A stretch of DNA of 64,000 nucleotides from Pseudanabaena sp. FACHB-1998 (GTDB taxonomy: Bacteria > Cyanobacteriota > Cyanobacteriia > Pseudanabaenales > Pseudanabaenaceae), in assembly GCF_014696355.1 (NCBI RefSeq), contig NZ_JACJQA010000033.1, positions 1-64,000 on the forward strand, given 5' to 3'. The translations under genes and the position numbers were made by a program. The notes beneath the pieces were generated by a model. That model did not search any database and was not told the DNA's origin. It saw only the letters and a list, made by a program, of their open reading frames with translations. Positions 57,455 to 64,000 of this stretch are shown in pieces; the stretch's first letter is position 1, and every line of letters starts with the position of its first letter.

Positions 57455-57850
57455 ATGGCAAAACAAGTGGGCGATCGCGGGGAAATTTTAGTAGCTCAAC
57501 TTTTAAAAGATCATGGTTGGCAGATCTTAGAAACCCAATGGCGCTGTCGGTGGGGGGAACTAGATTTAATCGCTTGCGATCGCCAATGGTTGCTGTTTGT
57601 AGAAGTGAAAACTCGTAGCGATCGCAATTGGGATGCCGATGGGAGTCTAGCTATTACGCCGCAAAAACGAGACAAAATTATTAAATCAGCTTCAGTATTT
57701 TTAGCAAAACATCCACCGCTAGCTCATTTGGCTTGCAGATTCGACGTAGCTTTAGTTCGTCGATCTATAAGCAGGGATGAGTCGAGCAATCTCCCCAAGT
57801 CTAATTTTTACTTGCAAGCTTATATCGAACAAGCTTTTATTGAGGAATAG
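57455..57850 (+). CDS. YraN family (UPF0102) endonuclease-like protein
   Basis: A 131-residue protein with the YraN PD-(D/E)XK core: 'KQVGDRGEILVAQLLKDHGW', 'GELDLIACDRQWLLFVEVKT' (E..D...ExK) and 'QKRDKIIKSASVFLAKHPPL', 'CRFDVALVRR'. The catalytic-type acidic pair and lysine are present. Function is unsettled; a Holliday-junction or DNA-repair role has been suggested from the fold. Divergent from the pentapeptide gene with the MITE-like element in between. Start ATG at 57455. Confidence 0.9.
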   Translation: MAKQVGDRGEILVAQLLKDHGWQILETQWRCRWGELDLIACDRQWLLFVEVKTRSDRNWDADGSLAITPQKRDKIIKSASVFLAKHPPLAHLACRFDVALVRRSISRDESSNLPKSNFYLQAYIEQAFIEE

Positions 57851-57884
57851 CTTTAAATCCTTTGTCTTCTTAAAAACTAAATTA

Positions 57885-57936
57885 AAACTCTAAAGATAAG
57901 GGGCGGCGTTTGCGCCGCCCTTATCTTTAGAGTTTA
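57885..57936. repeat. Hairpin, 23-bp arms with one bulge, TTT loop
   Basis: AAACTCTAAAGATAAG-gGGCGGCG-TTT-(G)CGCCGCC-CTTATCTTTAGAGTTT, one extra G in the left arm, 35 nt after the YraN stop. Confidence 0.8.
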
Positions 57937-58002
57937 TGTCCTAAGCTAAATTCTTGATTCAGAAGAGAGAAAATAAAGCTATAGCCAGTATTGCTATGAC
58001 AC

Positions 58003-58045
58003 AACCCCAAGAAGCGAGTTGCCGCGCAACTCGCTTCTTGGGGTT
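58003..58045. repeat. Hairpin, 20-bp perfect arms, CGC loop
   Basis: AACCCCAAGAAGCGAGTTGC-CGC-complement, in the spacer between the YraN and glycosyltransferase genes. Confidence 0.85.
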
Positions 58046-58106
58046 TGTCTTAATGGAAGTGACTACAGCTATAAAAAGGATTGGCTTTGCAATCCCTTTT
58101 TATTTT

Positions 58107-59396
58107 CTATGAATATTCATAAAAACTAGTTTGACTCGGCTCCTCATAGGATAAAGCTTTTTCTCTCAAACCAAGAGCATCAATATATTTAGGTATGGCT
58201 TTATCAACGGTGTAGTGAGTTTCTAGCAATCTACGAGCATTTTTACCTAGCCTTTCTTTCATATAAGGATTCTCAACCAGCCAACAAATATATTCAGCGA
58301 GACCACGGGCATCACCATTGTTAAAATAGCTGCCACAATCCCCCTCATCAACTATTTCTCTTAAATAATTGCCTTCAGGACAGATCGCCGCAACAGGTCT
58401 ACCCGCAGCAAGAATTCCATACATTTTTGATGGCGCGACCGTGTCTCCCACATTCGGCAAAATACTGACTAAAGACAGATCGCAGGCAGTTAAAGAAAAA
58501 GGTAAAACCTCTTTATCTTGGTATGGCAACTGGAGGGTATTAGTTAAATCTCCCGAAGCGATCGCCTCTTTGATCATTTTAGAACCCACACCATTACCAA
58601 TAAAGACAAACTTTATATCTCGACGATTGTTTAAAAGTTGGGCGCACTCAAAAATAGTTTGGCTGTCATGACAGCGTCCTAAATTACCTGAATACAAAAC
58701 TACAAAGGAATCCGTAAGATCATGTTGCTTAGCAAACCAATTATCCGACTTAGCGATCGGACGTATGAATTTAGGATCAGCCCAGCTATGAATCACATGA
58801 ATTTTATGAGCAAGCTTATTATTTTTCTGAATTAGCAATTGCTTCATTGGCTCACTTAAAACAATTAGGGAATCCGCTCTTTCCCAAACTTTAAGGTTGA
58901 CGAATTCCCAAAATTTAACAATCCAATGATCGGGAGAAACGACTTTTAATCTAATCGCTACTTCAGGATAAATATCATAAATAATACAGCTATAAGTATG
59001 TCCAAAAATCTTGTTATAAAACCAACCAATTAATCCCAAAAAAGGTGGTGCAGAAGTTAAAACTAAATGAGAACCTCTAATGTTTTTATGACGAAATTTA
59101 ATTACACAACGCATTAGAAATAAAATACTTCCAACAATCTTATTCCTAATGCGTTTAGACATCAAATGAATAGATCCTGTACGGCGAACAAATACGCCAT
59201 TGATATTCTCTTGGCGTTTTACTTCAGTTTGTTTAAATGCATATCCTGGCATTCCCGTAAACACACTTACATCAAATCCTTCTCCCACCAACGCCCCAGC
59301 TAATTCATATACAAATTGTCCAGTAGCAGCATAATCAGGTGGATAAAATTGAGTAATGATACTAATGCTAGTTTTCAAGTGTTTTGTACCTGCCAT
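58107..59396 (-). CDS. WbuB-like family 4 glycosyltransferase
   Basis: A 429-residue GT4. The acceptor-side N domain reads 'SISIITQFYPPDYAATGQFV', 'YELAGALVGEGFDVSVFTGM then PGYAF', with 'SCIIYDIYPEVAIRLKVVSP'. The C domain has 'FVVLYSGNLGRCHDSQTIFE', 'KFVFIGNGVGSKMIKEAIAS' and 'SKMYGILAAGRPVAAICPEG' (nucleotide-sugar Glu region). WbuB-type enzymes add a sugar (fucosamine in the prototype) to a lipid-linked glycan in the cytoplasm for O-antigen or exopolysaccharide. Single gene, lower GC than its neighbours, which suggests polysaccharide-locus exchange. Confidence 0.88.
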   Translation of the reverse strand: MAGTKHLKTSISIITQFYPPDYAATGQFVYELAGALVGEGFDVSVFTGMPGYAFKQTEVKRQENINGVFVRRTGSIHLMSKRIRNKIVGSILFLMRCVIKFRHKNIRGSHLVLTSAPPFLGLIGWFYNKIFGHTYSCIIYDIYPEVAIRLKVVSPDHWIVKFWEFVNLKVWERADSLIVLSEPMKQLLIQKNNKLAHKIHVIHSWADPKFIRPIAKSDNWFAKQHDLTDSFVVLYSGNLGRCHDSQTIFECAQLLNNRRDIKFVFIGNGVGSKMIKEAIASGDLTNTLQLPYQDKEVLPFSLTACDLSLVSILPNVGDTVAPSKMYGILAAGRPVAAICPEGNYLREIVDEGDCGSYFNNGDARGLAEYICWLVENPYMKERLGKNARRLLETHYTVDKAIPKYIDALGLREKALSYEEPSQTSFYEYS

Positions 59397-59662
59397 TATT
59401 TTACTTAATTAGTTGTTTTGAAATCTACTCGGTGATTACAACTAGCCACGTATCAGTTATGTTTGTTTTGATTGTCTCCCTAAAAATTTGGATTGAGGGC
59501 ATCAATGTAAACTAGCAAAAGAGTATATTAAAATACAAGTCTGATGAGATTCATATAAATATCTGTATAACTATAACGTGAATTTGATTCAGTCTCTTTG
59601 GTTACCTATCCCTGATTATCTAAAATGTCTAATCAGTTTATTTAATCAATTGACTGACTCGT

Positions 59663-60631
59663 TTAGCTGATATATTTGGCAATATCCTCCTCCGCAAAAT
59701 TATCTCCTGCTTGGATTAAAGCACTCCGAAGCCCTATCTCCGTCATAGAATGACCTGCATCAGGAACAACTATAAACTCAGCTTCAGGGAAAGCCTTATG
59801 TAGCTCCCATGCAGTAATCATTGGACAAACAATGTCATAGCGTCCTTGAATAATTACTGTGGGGATATGGCGAATGCGATCAATATTTTTTATAAGCTGA
59901 TCCTCCGACGAAAAGAAGCCCTTGTTGACGAAATAGTGGCATTCAATGCGTGCAAAGGCTTCAGCAAATTCTTCCGTACCAAACTTTTCTATTAATTTAG
60001 TGTCAGGAATAAGCTTGCTGGTGCTGGCTTCCCAAATTGACCATGCACGAGCTGCCTGCGATCGCACATTCCGATCTGGACTCACTAGACGACGATAGTA
60101 TGCAGATATCATATCGCTACGCTCATCAATCGGAATCGGCATAATATATTGTTCCCAAGCATCAGGGAAGATGTAACTTGTGCCATCTTGATAGAACCAT
60201 GAGAGTTCTAAAGAACGCAACATGAAAATGCCACGCAAAATTAACGCAAGGCAGTATTCTGGAAAGGTTTCACTGTAGGCAAGAGCTAAAGTACTGCCCC
60301 AGCTACCACCAAATACCACCCAACTATCAATATTGAGATGTTTTCGTAAAGTTTCAATATCTTCGACTAAATGCCATGTCGTGTTCTCTTCAAGTTCAGC
60401 ATTAGGAATGCTTTTTCCACATCCACGCTGATCAAATTGAACAATTCGCCATAGTTCAGGATTAAAATACTGCCGATAAAGAGGCTGGCTGCCCCCGCCA
60501 GGTCCACCATGCAGAACTATAACTGATTTACCATAGGGATTTCCAGACTCTTCAAAATAAATCGTGTGAAGTTCGGAGACTGGAAGCATTCCCTGATGGT
60601 ATGGCTCAATCTCAGGATATAGTTCACGCAT
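59663..60631 (-). CDS. pip: Proline iminopeptidase
   Basis: A 322-residue alpha/beta hydrolase releasing N-terminal proline from peptides. Motifs: 'VIVLHGGPGGGSQPLYRQYF' (HGGPG oxyanion hole), 'RIVQFDQRGCGKSIPNAELE' (DQRGxGxS), nucleophile 'VFGGSWGSTLALAYSETFPE', Asp in 'TVIIQGRYDIVCPMITAWEL' and His in 'VVPDAGHSMTEIGLRSALIQ'. Length and motifs match the S33 prolyl aminopeptidases. Leftward and alone; the ABC-2 permease gene is 206 nt upstream on the same strand. Confidence 0.94.
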   Translation of the reverse strand: MRELYPEIEPYHQGMLPVSELHTIYFEESGNPYGKSVIVLHGGPGGGSQPLYRQYFNPELWRIVQFDQRGCGKSIPNAELEENTTWHLVEDIETLRKHLNIDSWVVFGGSWGSTLALAYSETFPEYCLALILRGIFMLRSLELSWFYQDGTSYIFPDAWEQYIMPIPIDERSDMISAYYRRLVSPDRNVRSQAARAWSIWEASTSKLIPDTKLIEKFGTEEFAEAFARIECHYFVNKGFFSSEDQLIKNIDRIRHIPTVIIQGRYDIVCPMITAWELHKAFPEAEFIVVPDAGHSMTEIGLRSALIQAGDNFAEEDIAKYIS

Positions 60632-60837
60632 AAAATTTTGGTAAATGTATCGTTATTCTAACTAAAAAAGCAATCCAGCGCTTTGCGCTTTCTTAAAACC
60701 GAGCTAGATTTTGAAAAGGCTTGCGAAATAAACTTTTTCAGGATTTAGCTGTAATACACCAAGACTAAAAAGAATGCTTTCGTCGATACAACAAAGACGA
60801 AATAAACCCAAATTTTGTTGCCGATTTAGCTCCAAAT

Positions 60838-61617
60838 TTATAAATGACTTTCACTCCGTAACATCCGTTTATAAGCTAGCCAACCTGAGGCGATCGCCAC
60901 CATGAAAAAGCCAATCAAAAACCGCAGATGGAGGATCATTTCGCTGCTATTTAAGGCTTTGCTATTAGTTGATAGCGCTGTAAATGCTTCGCTCATGTGG
61001 TACACAGGATTAAACTGGGTAATTAGAAGTAGATCTTTGGATAAAAAAGTAGTGGGAAAAAAAGCTCCGCCCAACATCAACAGTGGTACACCCACACCAG
61101 CCACTAATGAGTTAACATCCTCGGCACGGCGGGCAAACTTGGTGGCTAGGACAAAGCCCATACCTACATAGGAGCCAATGCTCGCGAAAACAACTAAAAT
61201 TCCTGCCCAGATCTGTCCACTAAAGCGAACTTCCCAAAATGCCGCAACCGTATAGATAATTAGCGTTTGTCCGATTCCGATCGCGGCATAGGCGAAAAAA
61301 ATTCCTAGAAAGTAAGAAACTCCATTTATCGGCGAAATTAATAAACGTTTTATGGTAAGGCTTTCGCGCTCAGAGACAATGGTAGACATTGTGCCGCCCA
61401 GACAACTAAAAAATAAGGCTGAACCAATTAATGATGCTGGCGCAGCTAATTTAAAAGATTCCGTAGTAGTAATTTTCGAGCCTTCTGCTAGCACAAACCC
61501 ATTGAGCAAAAGCATGGAAATCGGAAAAATCACCCATAGCAGCAAAGTGCGGTATGTACGAAATAATTCTAGTAAAATACGTCGCCCAATGGCGATCGCC
61601 TCATATCCATAGTTCAT
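60838..61617 (-). CDS. ABC-2 type transporter permease
   Basis: A 259-residue permease with six transmembrane helices. 'LLLWVIFPISMLLLNGFVLA' opens it; 'GSALFFSCLGGTMSTIVSER' then 'ESLTIKRLLISPINGVSYFL' is the ABC-2 permease core motif; 'AGVGVPLLMLGGAFFPTTFL' and 'QFNPVYHMSEAFTALS' are typical of its second half. Such permeases export drugs, lipids or polysaccharides with a separate ATPase. No ATPase gene is adjacent here, which is unusual for the family. It is divergent from the AI-2E gene. Confidence 0.9.
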   Translation of the reverse strand: MNYGYEAIAIGRRILLELFRTYRTLLLWVIFPISMLLLNGFVLAEGSKITTTESFKLAAPASLIGSALFFSCLGGTMSTIVSERESLTIKRLLISPINGVSYFLGIFFAYAAIGIGQTLIIYTVAAFWEVRFSGQIWAGILVVFASIGSYVGMGFVLATKFARRAEDVNSLVAGVGVPLLMLGGAFFPTTFLSKDLLLITQFNPVYHMSEAFTALSTNSKALNSSEMILHLRFLIGFFMVAIASGWLAYKRMLRSESHL

Positions 61618-61714
61618 GTGGTAACCCCTGCGATTTTAGCTGTTATATTAAAATTATCTGACATCGGTTTGAGAATCTCTAAACAGCACAGAAACTTCAC
61701 CACACAGATTCCCA

Positions 61715-62788
61715 GTGTTTAATGGCTCGTCTAGTTTTAGCAAATATCTAAAGCGCTTTCTCATTATTGCGGTTTCCATTTATCTTGCCTTGAGACTGCG
61801 CCAAACTTTGCAATTGCTATTGATTAGTATATTTTTGGCTGGAGCCATCACTCCTGTAATTGAGCAAATTACTCGCTTTCGAGTCAATATCTATAAATGG
61901 GAAATCGGACTCAATCGAGTTGGCGCAATCCTCTTGATTTACTTGTTTCTGTTTTTCGCGATTATTTTAGCGATCGCCCCAGCGCCACAAATTATTTTGG
62001 AATTGGGTCAGTTTTTTATCAAGCTGCCAAATTTACTAGAACAAATTCAATTGCCCAAGGGCGGACTATTTAATCTAAATCAGGAACAGCTAAGCCGAGT
62101 TCTGCAAACACAGCCGTTAATCGATCAAGCTCAAACCTTCGGCAAAGAAATTGTCAGTCAAACCTTTGGCTTCACTATCCAAATTTTTAATGCGATCGGG
62201 ATTGGTGTTCTTAGCTTGTTAATTACCGCTTATATGGTCATTAACTCTAGTAGTTTGATGCGAAGGTTTCTAAATCTTTTTTCCAAAAAAATTCGCAAAG
62301 AAATCGAGATCTTAATTCCCCCAATTACTAAATGCTTAGGTGCTTATGTTGTAGGTAGGGTTGGCACTTCGACTTTATTAGGCTTTTGTACATATTTGAC
62401 CCTCTCTCTGTTTGGTATCCCCTACTCGGGTGCTTTAGGATTATTGGTGGCGATCGCCAACTTAGTACCGTATATAGGAGGCTTAGTTGCTTTAGCCGCG
62501 ATTTTTATCGCCGCATGGGGTGTGGATTTTAATAGAGCGGCGATCGCTATGTTTATCTGCTTTAGTTTGCAACAAATCGAAGCCTTTATTCTTCAGCCTT
62601 GGCTAGTTGCACCCTATCTAAACCTCGATCCCTTTGAACTTTTATTATCAATTATTGTTGGTGCAGAGCTTTTTGGCGTGCTAGGTGCAATCAGCGCTCC
62701 ACCGATCGCTGGTACTTGCAGAATTTTGTTTAACCATTTTTCCCCCAACCCTAATATCCCAGATACAAATATCGACACTGAAATATAA
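61715..62788 (+). CDS. AI-2E family (PerM-like) transporter
   Basis: A 357-residue membrane protein with about eight hydrophobic segments ('RLRQTLQLLLISIFLAGAIT', 'GAILLIYLFLFFAIILAIAP', 'IQIFNAIGIGVLSLLITAYM', 'TSTLLGFCTYLTLSLFGIPY', 'LLVAIANLVPYIGGLVALAA'). The PerM/AI-2E mark is 'GIPYSGALGLLVAIANLVPY then IGG' and 'EAFILQPWLVAPYLNLDPFE'. The superfamily exports small molecules; AI-2 export is only one example. The start is a GTG (61715-61717, MFNGSSSFSKYLKR); a nearby ATG (61722) is out of frame. The C terminus is followed by a 29-bp hairpin over the stop. Confidence 0.9.
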   Translation: MFNGSSSFSKYLKRFLIIAVSIYLALRLRQTLQLLLISIFLAGAITPVIEQITRFRVNIYKWEIGLNRVGAILLIYLFLFFAIILAIAPAPQIILELGQFFIKLPNLLEQIQLPKGGLFNLNQEQLSRVLQTQPLIDQAQTFGKEIVSQTFGFTIQIFNAIGIGVLSLLITAYMVINSSSLMRRFLNLFSKKIRKEIEILIPPITKCLGAYVVGRVGTSTLLGFCTYLTLSLFGIPYSGALGLLVAIANLVPYIGGLVALAAIFIAAWGVDFNRAAIAMFICFSLQQIEAFILQPWLVAPYLNLDPFELLLSIIVGAELFGVLGAISAPPIAGTCRILFNHFSPNPNIPDTNIDTEI

Positions 62789-62841
62789 ATGAAAAAGATA
62801 GTCGTGGCAAAATGCCACGACTATCTTTTTCATTTATATTT
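62781..62841. repeat. Large hairpin, 29-bp perfect arms, AAA loop, over the AI-2E stop
   Basis: Outer arm AAATATAAATGAAAAAGATA, core GTCGTGGCA-AAA-TGCCACGAC. The left arm contains the stop codon (62786-62788). It lies between the convergent AI-2E and YciI genes, where it could serve both. Confidence 0.88.
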
Positions 62842-63123
62842 TTAATAAACTTGAATCCACTCATGGATCTCGTAATCAGTCCAAATGCCATTTTGCCAAT
62901 AGGGATCTGATTCAACAAGTTTTTTCGCAGTAGTCACATCGGGAGCCACATAAACAGCAAAAACTTTAGTTACATCCTGTGTGGGACCCACGGTTAGCAA
63001 ACTACCTGACTCATGTAAGGTTTTTAGATTATCAAGATGGGCTTGACGAAAGGGCGTGCGTTTTTCGAGGACATTTTCGCAATAGCTGCCCCACATGACA
63101 AATTTTTTTAAATCGGTACTCAA
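62842..63123 (-). CDS. YciI-like protein
   Basis: A 93-residue protein with the dimeric alpha/beta YCII fold: 'MSTDLKKFVMWGSYCENVLE', 'RQAHLDNLKTLHESGSLLTV' (His and Asp-type active pair), 'GPTQDVTKVFAVYVAPDVTT' and 'LVESDPYWQNGIWTDYEIHE then WIQVY'. Members have been proposed as small dehydrogenase- or muconolactone-like enzymes with His-Asp catalysis. Single gene, ending next to the 29-bp hairpin. Confidence 0.9.
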   Translation of the reverse strand: MSTDLKKFVMWGSYCENVLEKRTPFRQAHLDNLKTLHESGSLLTVGPTQDVTKVFAVYVAPDVTTAKKLVESDPYWQNGIWTDYEIHEWIQVY

Positions 63124-63155
63124 TTTCTAGCTATCCCACAAATATAAATTCATCA

Positions 63156-63210
63156 ATCAGACAAGATTTACTCAACCTCGCTAAGCAAGGTTGAGTAAAT
63201 CTTGTCTGAT
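63156..63210. repeat. Hairpin, 23-bp perfect arms, 9-base loop
   Basis: ATCAGACAAGATTTACTCAA (start of left arm) pairs exactly with 63188-63210 around CGCTAAGCA, in the spacer between two leftward genes. Confidence 0.83.
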
Positions 63211-63233
63211 TTCGGAGTAAATTTTAATTCAAT

Positions 63234-63407
63234 TTAATTGAAAAACAAACGATCAATAATCAAAGCCACAGTGGTTGCAAAAGCAGTTACCCCGATCGCT
63301 ACTAAAATATTTTGACCTTGGCTAACACTAAAACAAGCAACTGCACCTGCGCCTAAACCTGCTGTTACTGCTGCAACTAAGGGATCTTTGGTTGAATTAT
63401 TATACAT
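63234..63407 (-). CDS. 57-residue two-helix membrane protein
   Basis: ATG at 63405-63407, TAA at 63234-63236. The protein starts MYNNSTKDPLVAAVTAGLGA and has two hydrophobic stretches (about 9-27 and 33-52), ending in 'DRLFFN'. The second contains 'ILVAIGVTAFATTVALI'. A GC-poor spacer lies on each side. It is a single-frame small protein of unknown role; the composition and clean start favour a real gene over chance. It is like the many small thylakoid or plasma-membrane proteins in cyanobacteria, but I cannot match it to a named one. Confidence 0.6.
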   Translation of the reverse strand: MYNNSTKDPLVAAVTAGLGAGAVACFSVSQGQNILVAIGVTAFATTVALIIDRLFFN

Positions 63408-63717
63408 TTTATAAAAATACCGACTTTTAGGAAGATGGCTGAAAATTTTTTAATGATTGCTAGCCTACAGCAGCCAACTATGAACACTCTTAATTCTCAA
63501 TAATTCTTCTTGCTAGCCAGTATTTTCGTAATATTCATTTACACAAACCTCATACCGATTTACAAAAGTGGAAGTAAAAGCTTGGCCCTACCATTCCTTT
63601 TACTCTTGATCTGTCTCTAGCCAGATATAGCGATCGCTAATAGCGCTTACCAAAAGATGTCACCAAATATCTGTTAGATTTATATATGTTTACAAAGTCC
63701 TTTTAATAAAAAATTTT
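63408..63717. other. Gene-free spacer of 310 bases before ycf39
   Basis: A/T-rich spacer between the divergent 57-residue protein gene and ycf39. It holds one HIP1 site (GCGATCGC) near 63630 and no hairpin of the dispersed family. It must carry both promoters; no clear -35/-10 pair stands out and I see no small gene. Confidence 0.55.
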
Positions 63718-64000
63718 ATGAGCTTACTGATCGTTGGTGCGACAGGTACATTAGGTCGTCAAATCACCCGTCATGCACTAGATCGGGGGCTGAAAGTCAA
63801 ATGTCTAGTTCGTTATCCTAAAAAAGCAGGCTTTCTCAGAGAATGGGGCGCAGAATTAGTTGCAGGCAATCTCACCAATCCTGAAAGCTTAGATGACGCT
63901 TTAGAAGGTATCACCGAAGTTATTGACGCAGCCACAACTCGTGCAACCGATTCGTTAAGAATTAAAGAGGTTGATTGGCAGGGCAAAGTCTCTCTAATCC
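63718..64000 (+). CDS. ycf39: Ycf39-like NAD(P)-binding assembly factor (partial, cut by window edge)
   Basis: The first 94 residues of an atypical short-chain dehydrogenase/NmrA-like protein: 'MSLLIVGATGTLGRQITRHA' (GxxGxxG Rossmann loop), 'LKVKCLVRYPKKAGFLREWG', 'AELVAGNLTNPESLDDALEG', 'EVIDAATTRATDS'. This is the Ycf39 pattern of cyanobacteria and chloroplasts, where the protein helps deliver chlorophyll to photosystem II reaction-centre subunits (with HLIPs). The ATG at 63718 follows an A/T-rich leader. The catalytic Tyr of classical SDRs is expected to be absent but lies beyond the window. Confidence 0.85.
   Translation, partial: MSLLIVGATGTLGRQITRHALDRGLKVKCLVRYPKKAGFLREWGAELVAGNLTNPESLDDALEGITEVIDAATTRATDSLRIKEVDWQGKVSLI

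Noticed and set aside
22746-62841. All dispersed hairpins as plain intrinsic terminators
   Set aside because: Only a few end in a T tract (for example 3617-3651, 19233-19260, 51765-51793); many occur in pairs, in 5' leaders or overlapping each other, so most are labelled repeats.
1-64000. CRISPR array
   Set aside because: Direct repeats with regular spacing were looked for; only the RNA tandem and inverted hairpins repeat, and none shows repeat-spacer periodicity.

Overview
The window is a piece of a cyanobacterial chromosome. Three things show this: the very dense HIP1 octamer (GCGATCGC and its CGATCG core) in genes and spacers alike, typical cyanobacterial genes (sqdX, a CcaA-type carbonic anhydrase, menH, a CruG-like carotenoid glycosyltransferase, a phycobilisome-domain protein, a lumenal pentapeptide protein, ycf39), and an rpsL-rpsG-fusA-tuf operon. 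Nearly every second spacer holds a long perfect hairpin with a three-base tip. From memory this suits a Pseudanabaena-like genome, but the genus is inference.

Layout. 1-1550: accessory debris, namely the edge of an ISAs1-type transposase, the C-terminal scrap of a DNA methyltransferase, an antitoxin-like gene without a toxin, and a Uma2 (DUF820) gene. 1.6-10.3 kb: CruG-like glycosyltransferase, dps, two small unknowns, proB, a periplasmic solute-binding protein, an LRR protein divergent from menH, a GHL10 hydrolase and a phycobilisome-domain protein lacking the bilin cysteine. 10.5-16 kb: an NB-ARC STAND protein without a sensor, carbonic anhydrase, and a VIT/vWA protein. 16-19.3 kb: a TetR-controlled divergent cassette (GST, flavin split-barrel, double cupin, DUF1348) with two clear operators, then tRNA-Ser(CGA). 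19.5-30.8 kb: a WD40 protein, an AAA ATPase (DUF3696) plus PIN pair resembling a defence or toxin module, an ABC1 kinase, aroA, sqdX, and an ArsR/old-yellow-enzyme pair sharing a 19-bp perfect operator. 31-44.9 kb: TagA-VOC-EndoV, a DUF3370 pair, acetyltransferase, Fur, DJ-1, ABC exporter, M48 protease, a FolB-RNase HI fusion, DUF4058 and a FemAB-like protein.

44.96-46.35 kb has no protein gene. It holds two tandem diverged copies of a structured element of about 480 nt. Each ends in an intrinsic terminator, and several stems are kept by paired substitutions. I read these as a duplicated, unrecognised non-coding RNA; this is the most interesting signal in the window.

46.3-51.8 kb: tpiA (TTG start) and the str operon, with a strong promoter before rpsL and a terminator right after tuf, so rpsJ is not in its usual place. 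51.9-64 kb: an orphan DevC-type permease, a PP2C phosphatase fused to a STAND-type linker and 14 WD40 repeats, a lumenal pentapeptide protein, a YraN-family protein, a WbuB-like glycosyltransferase, proline iminopeptidase, an ABC-2 permease, an AI-2E-family permease, a YciI protein, a 57-residue membrane protein, and the start of ycf39 at the right edge.

All family calls come from reading the sequence and from memory of the families; no database search was run.
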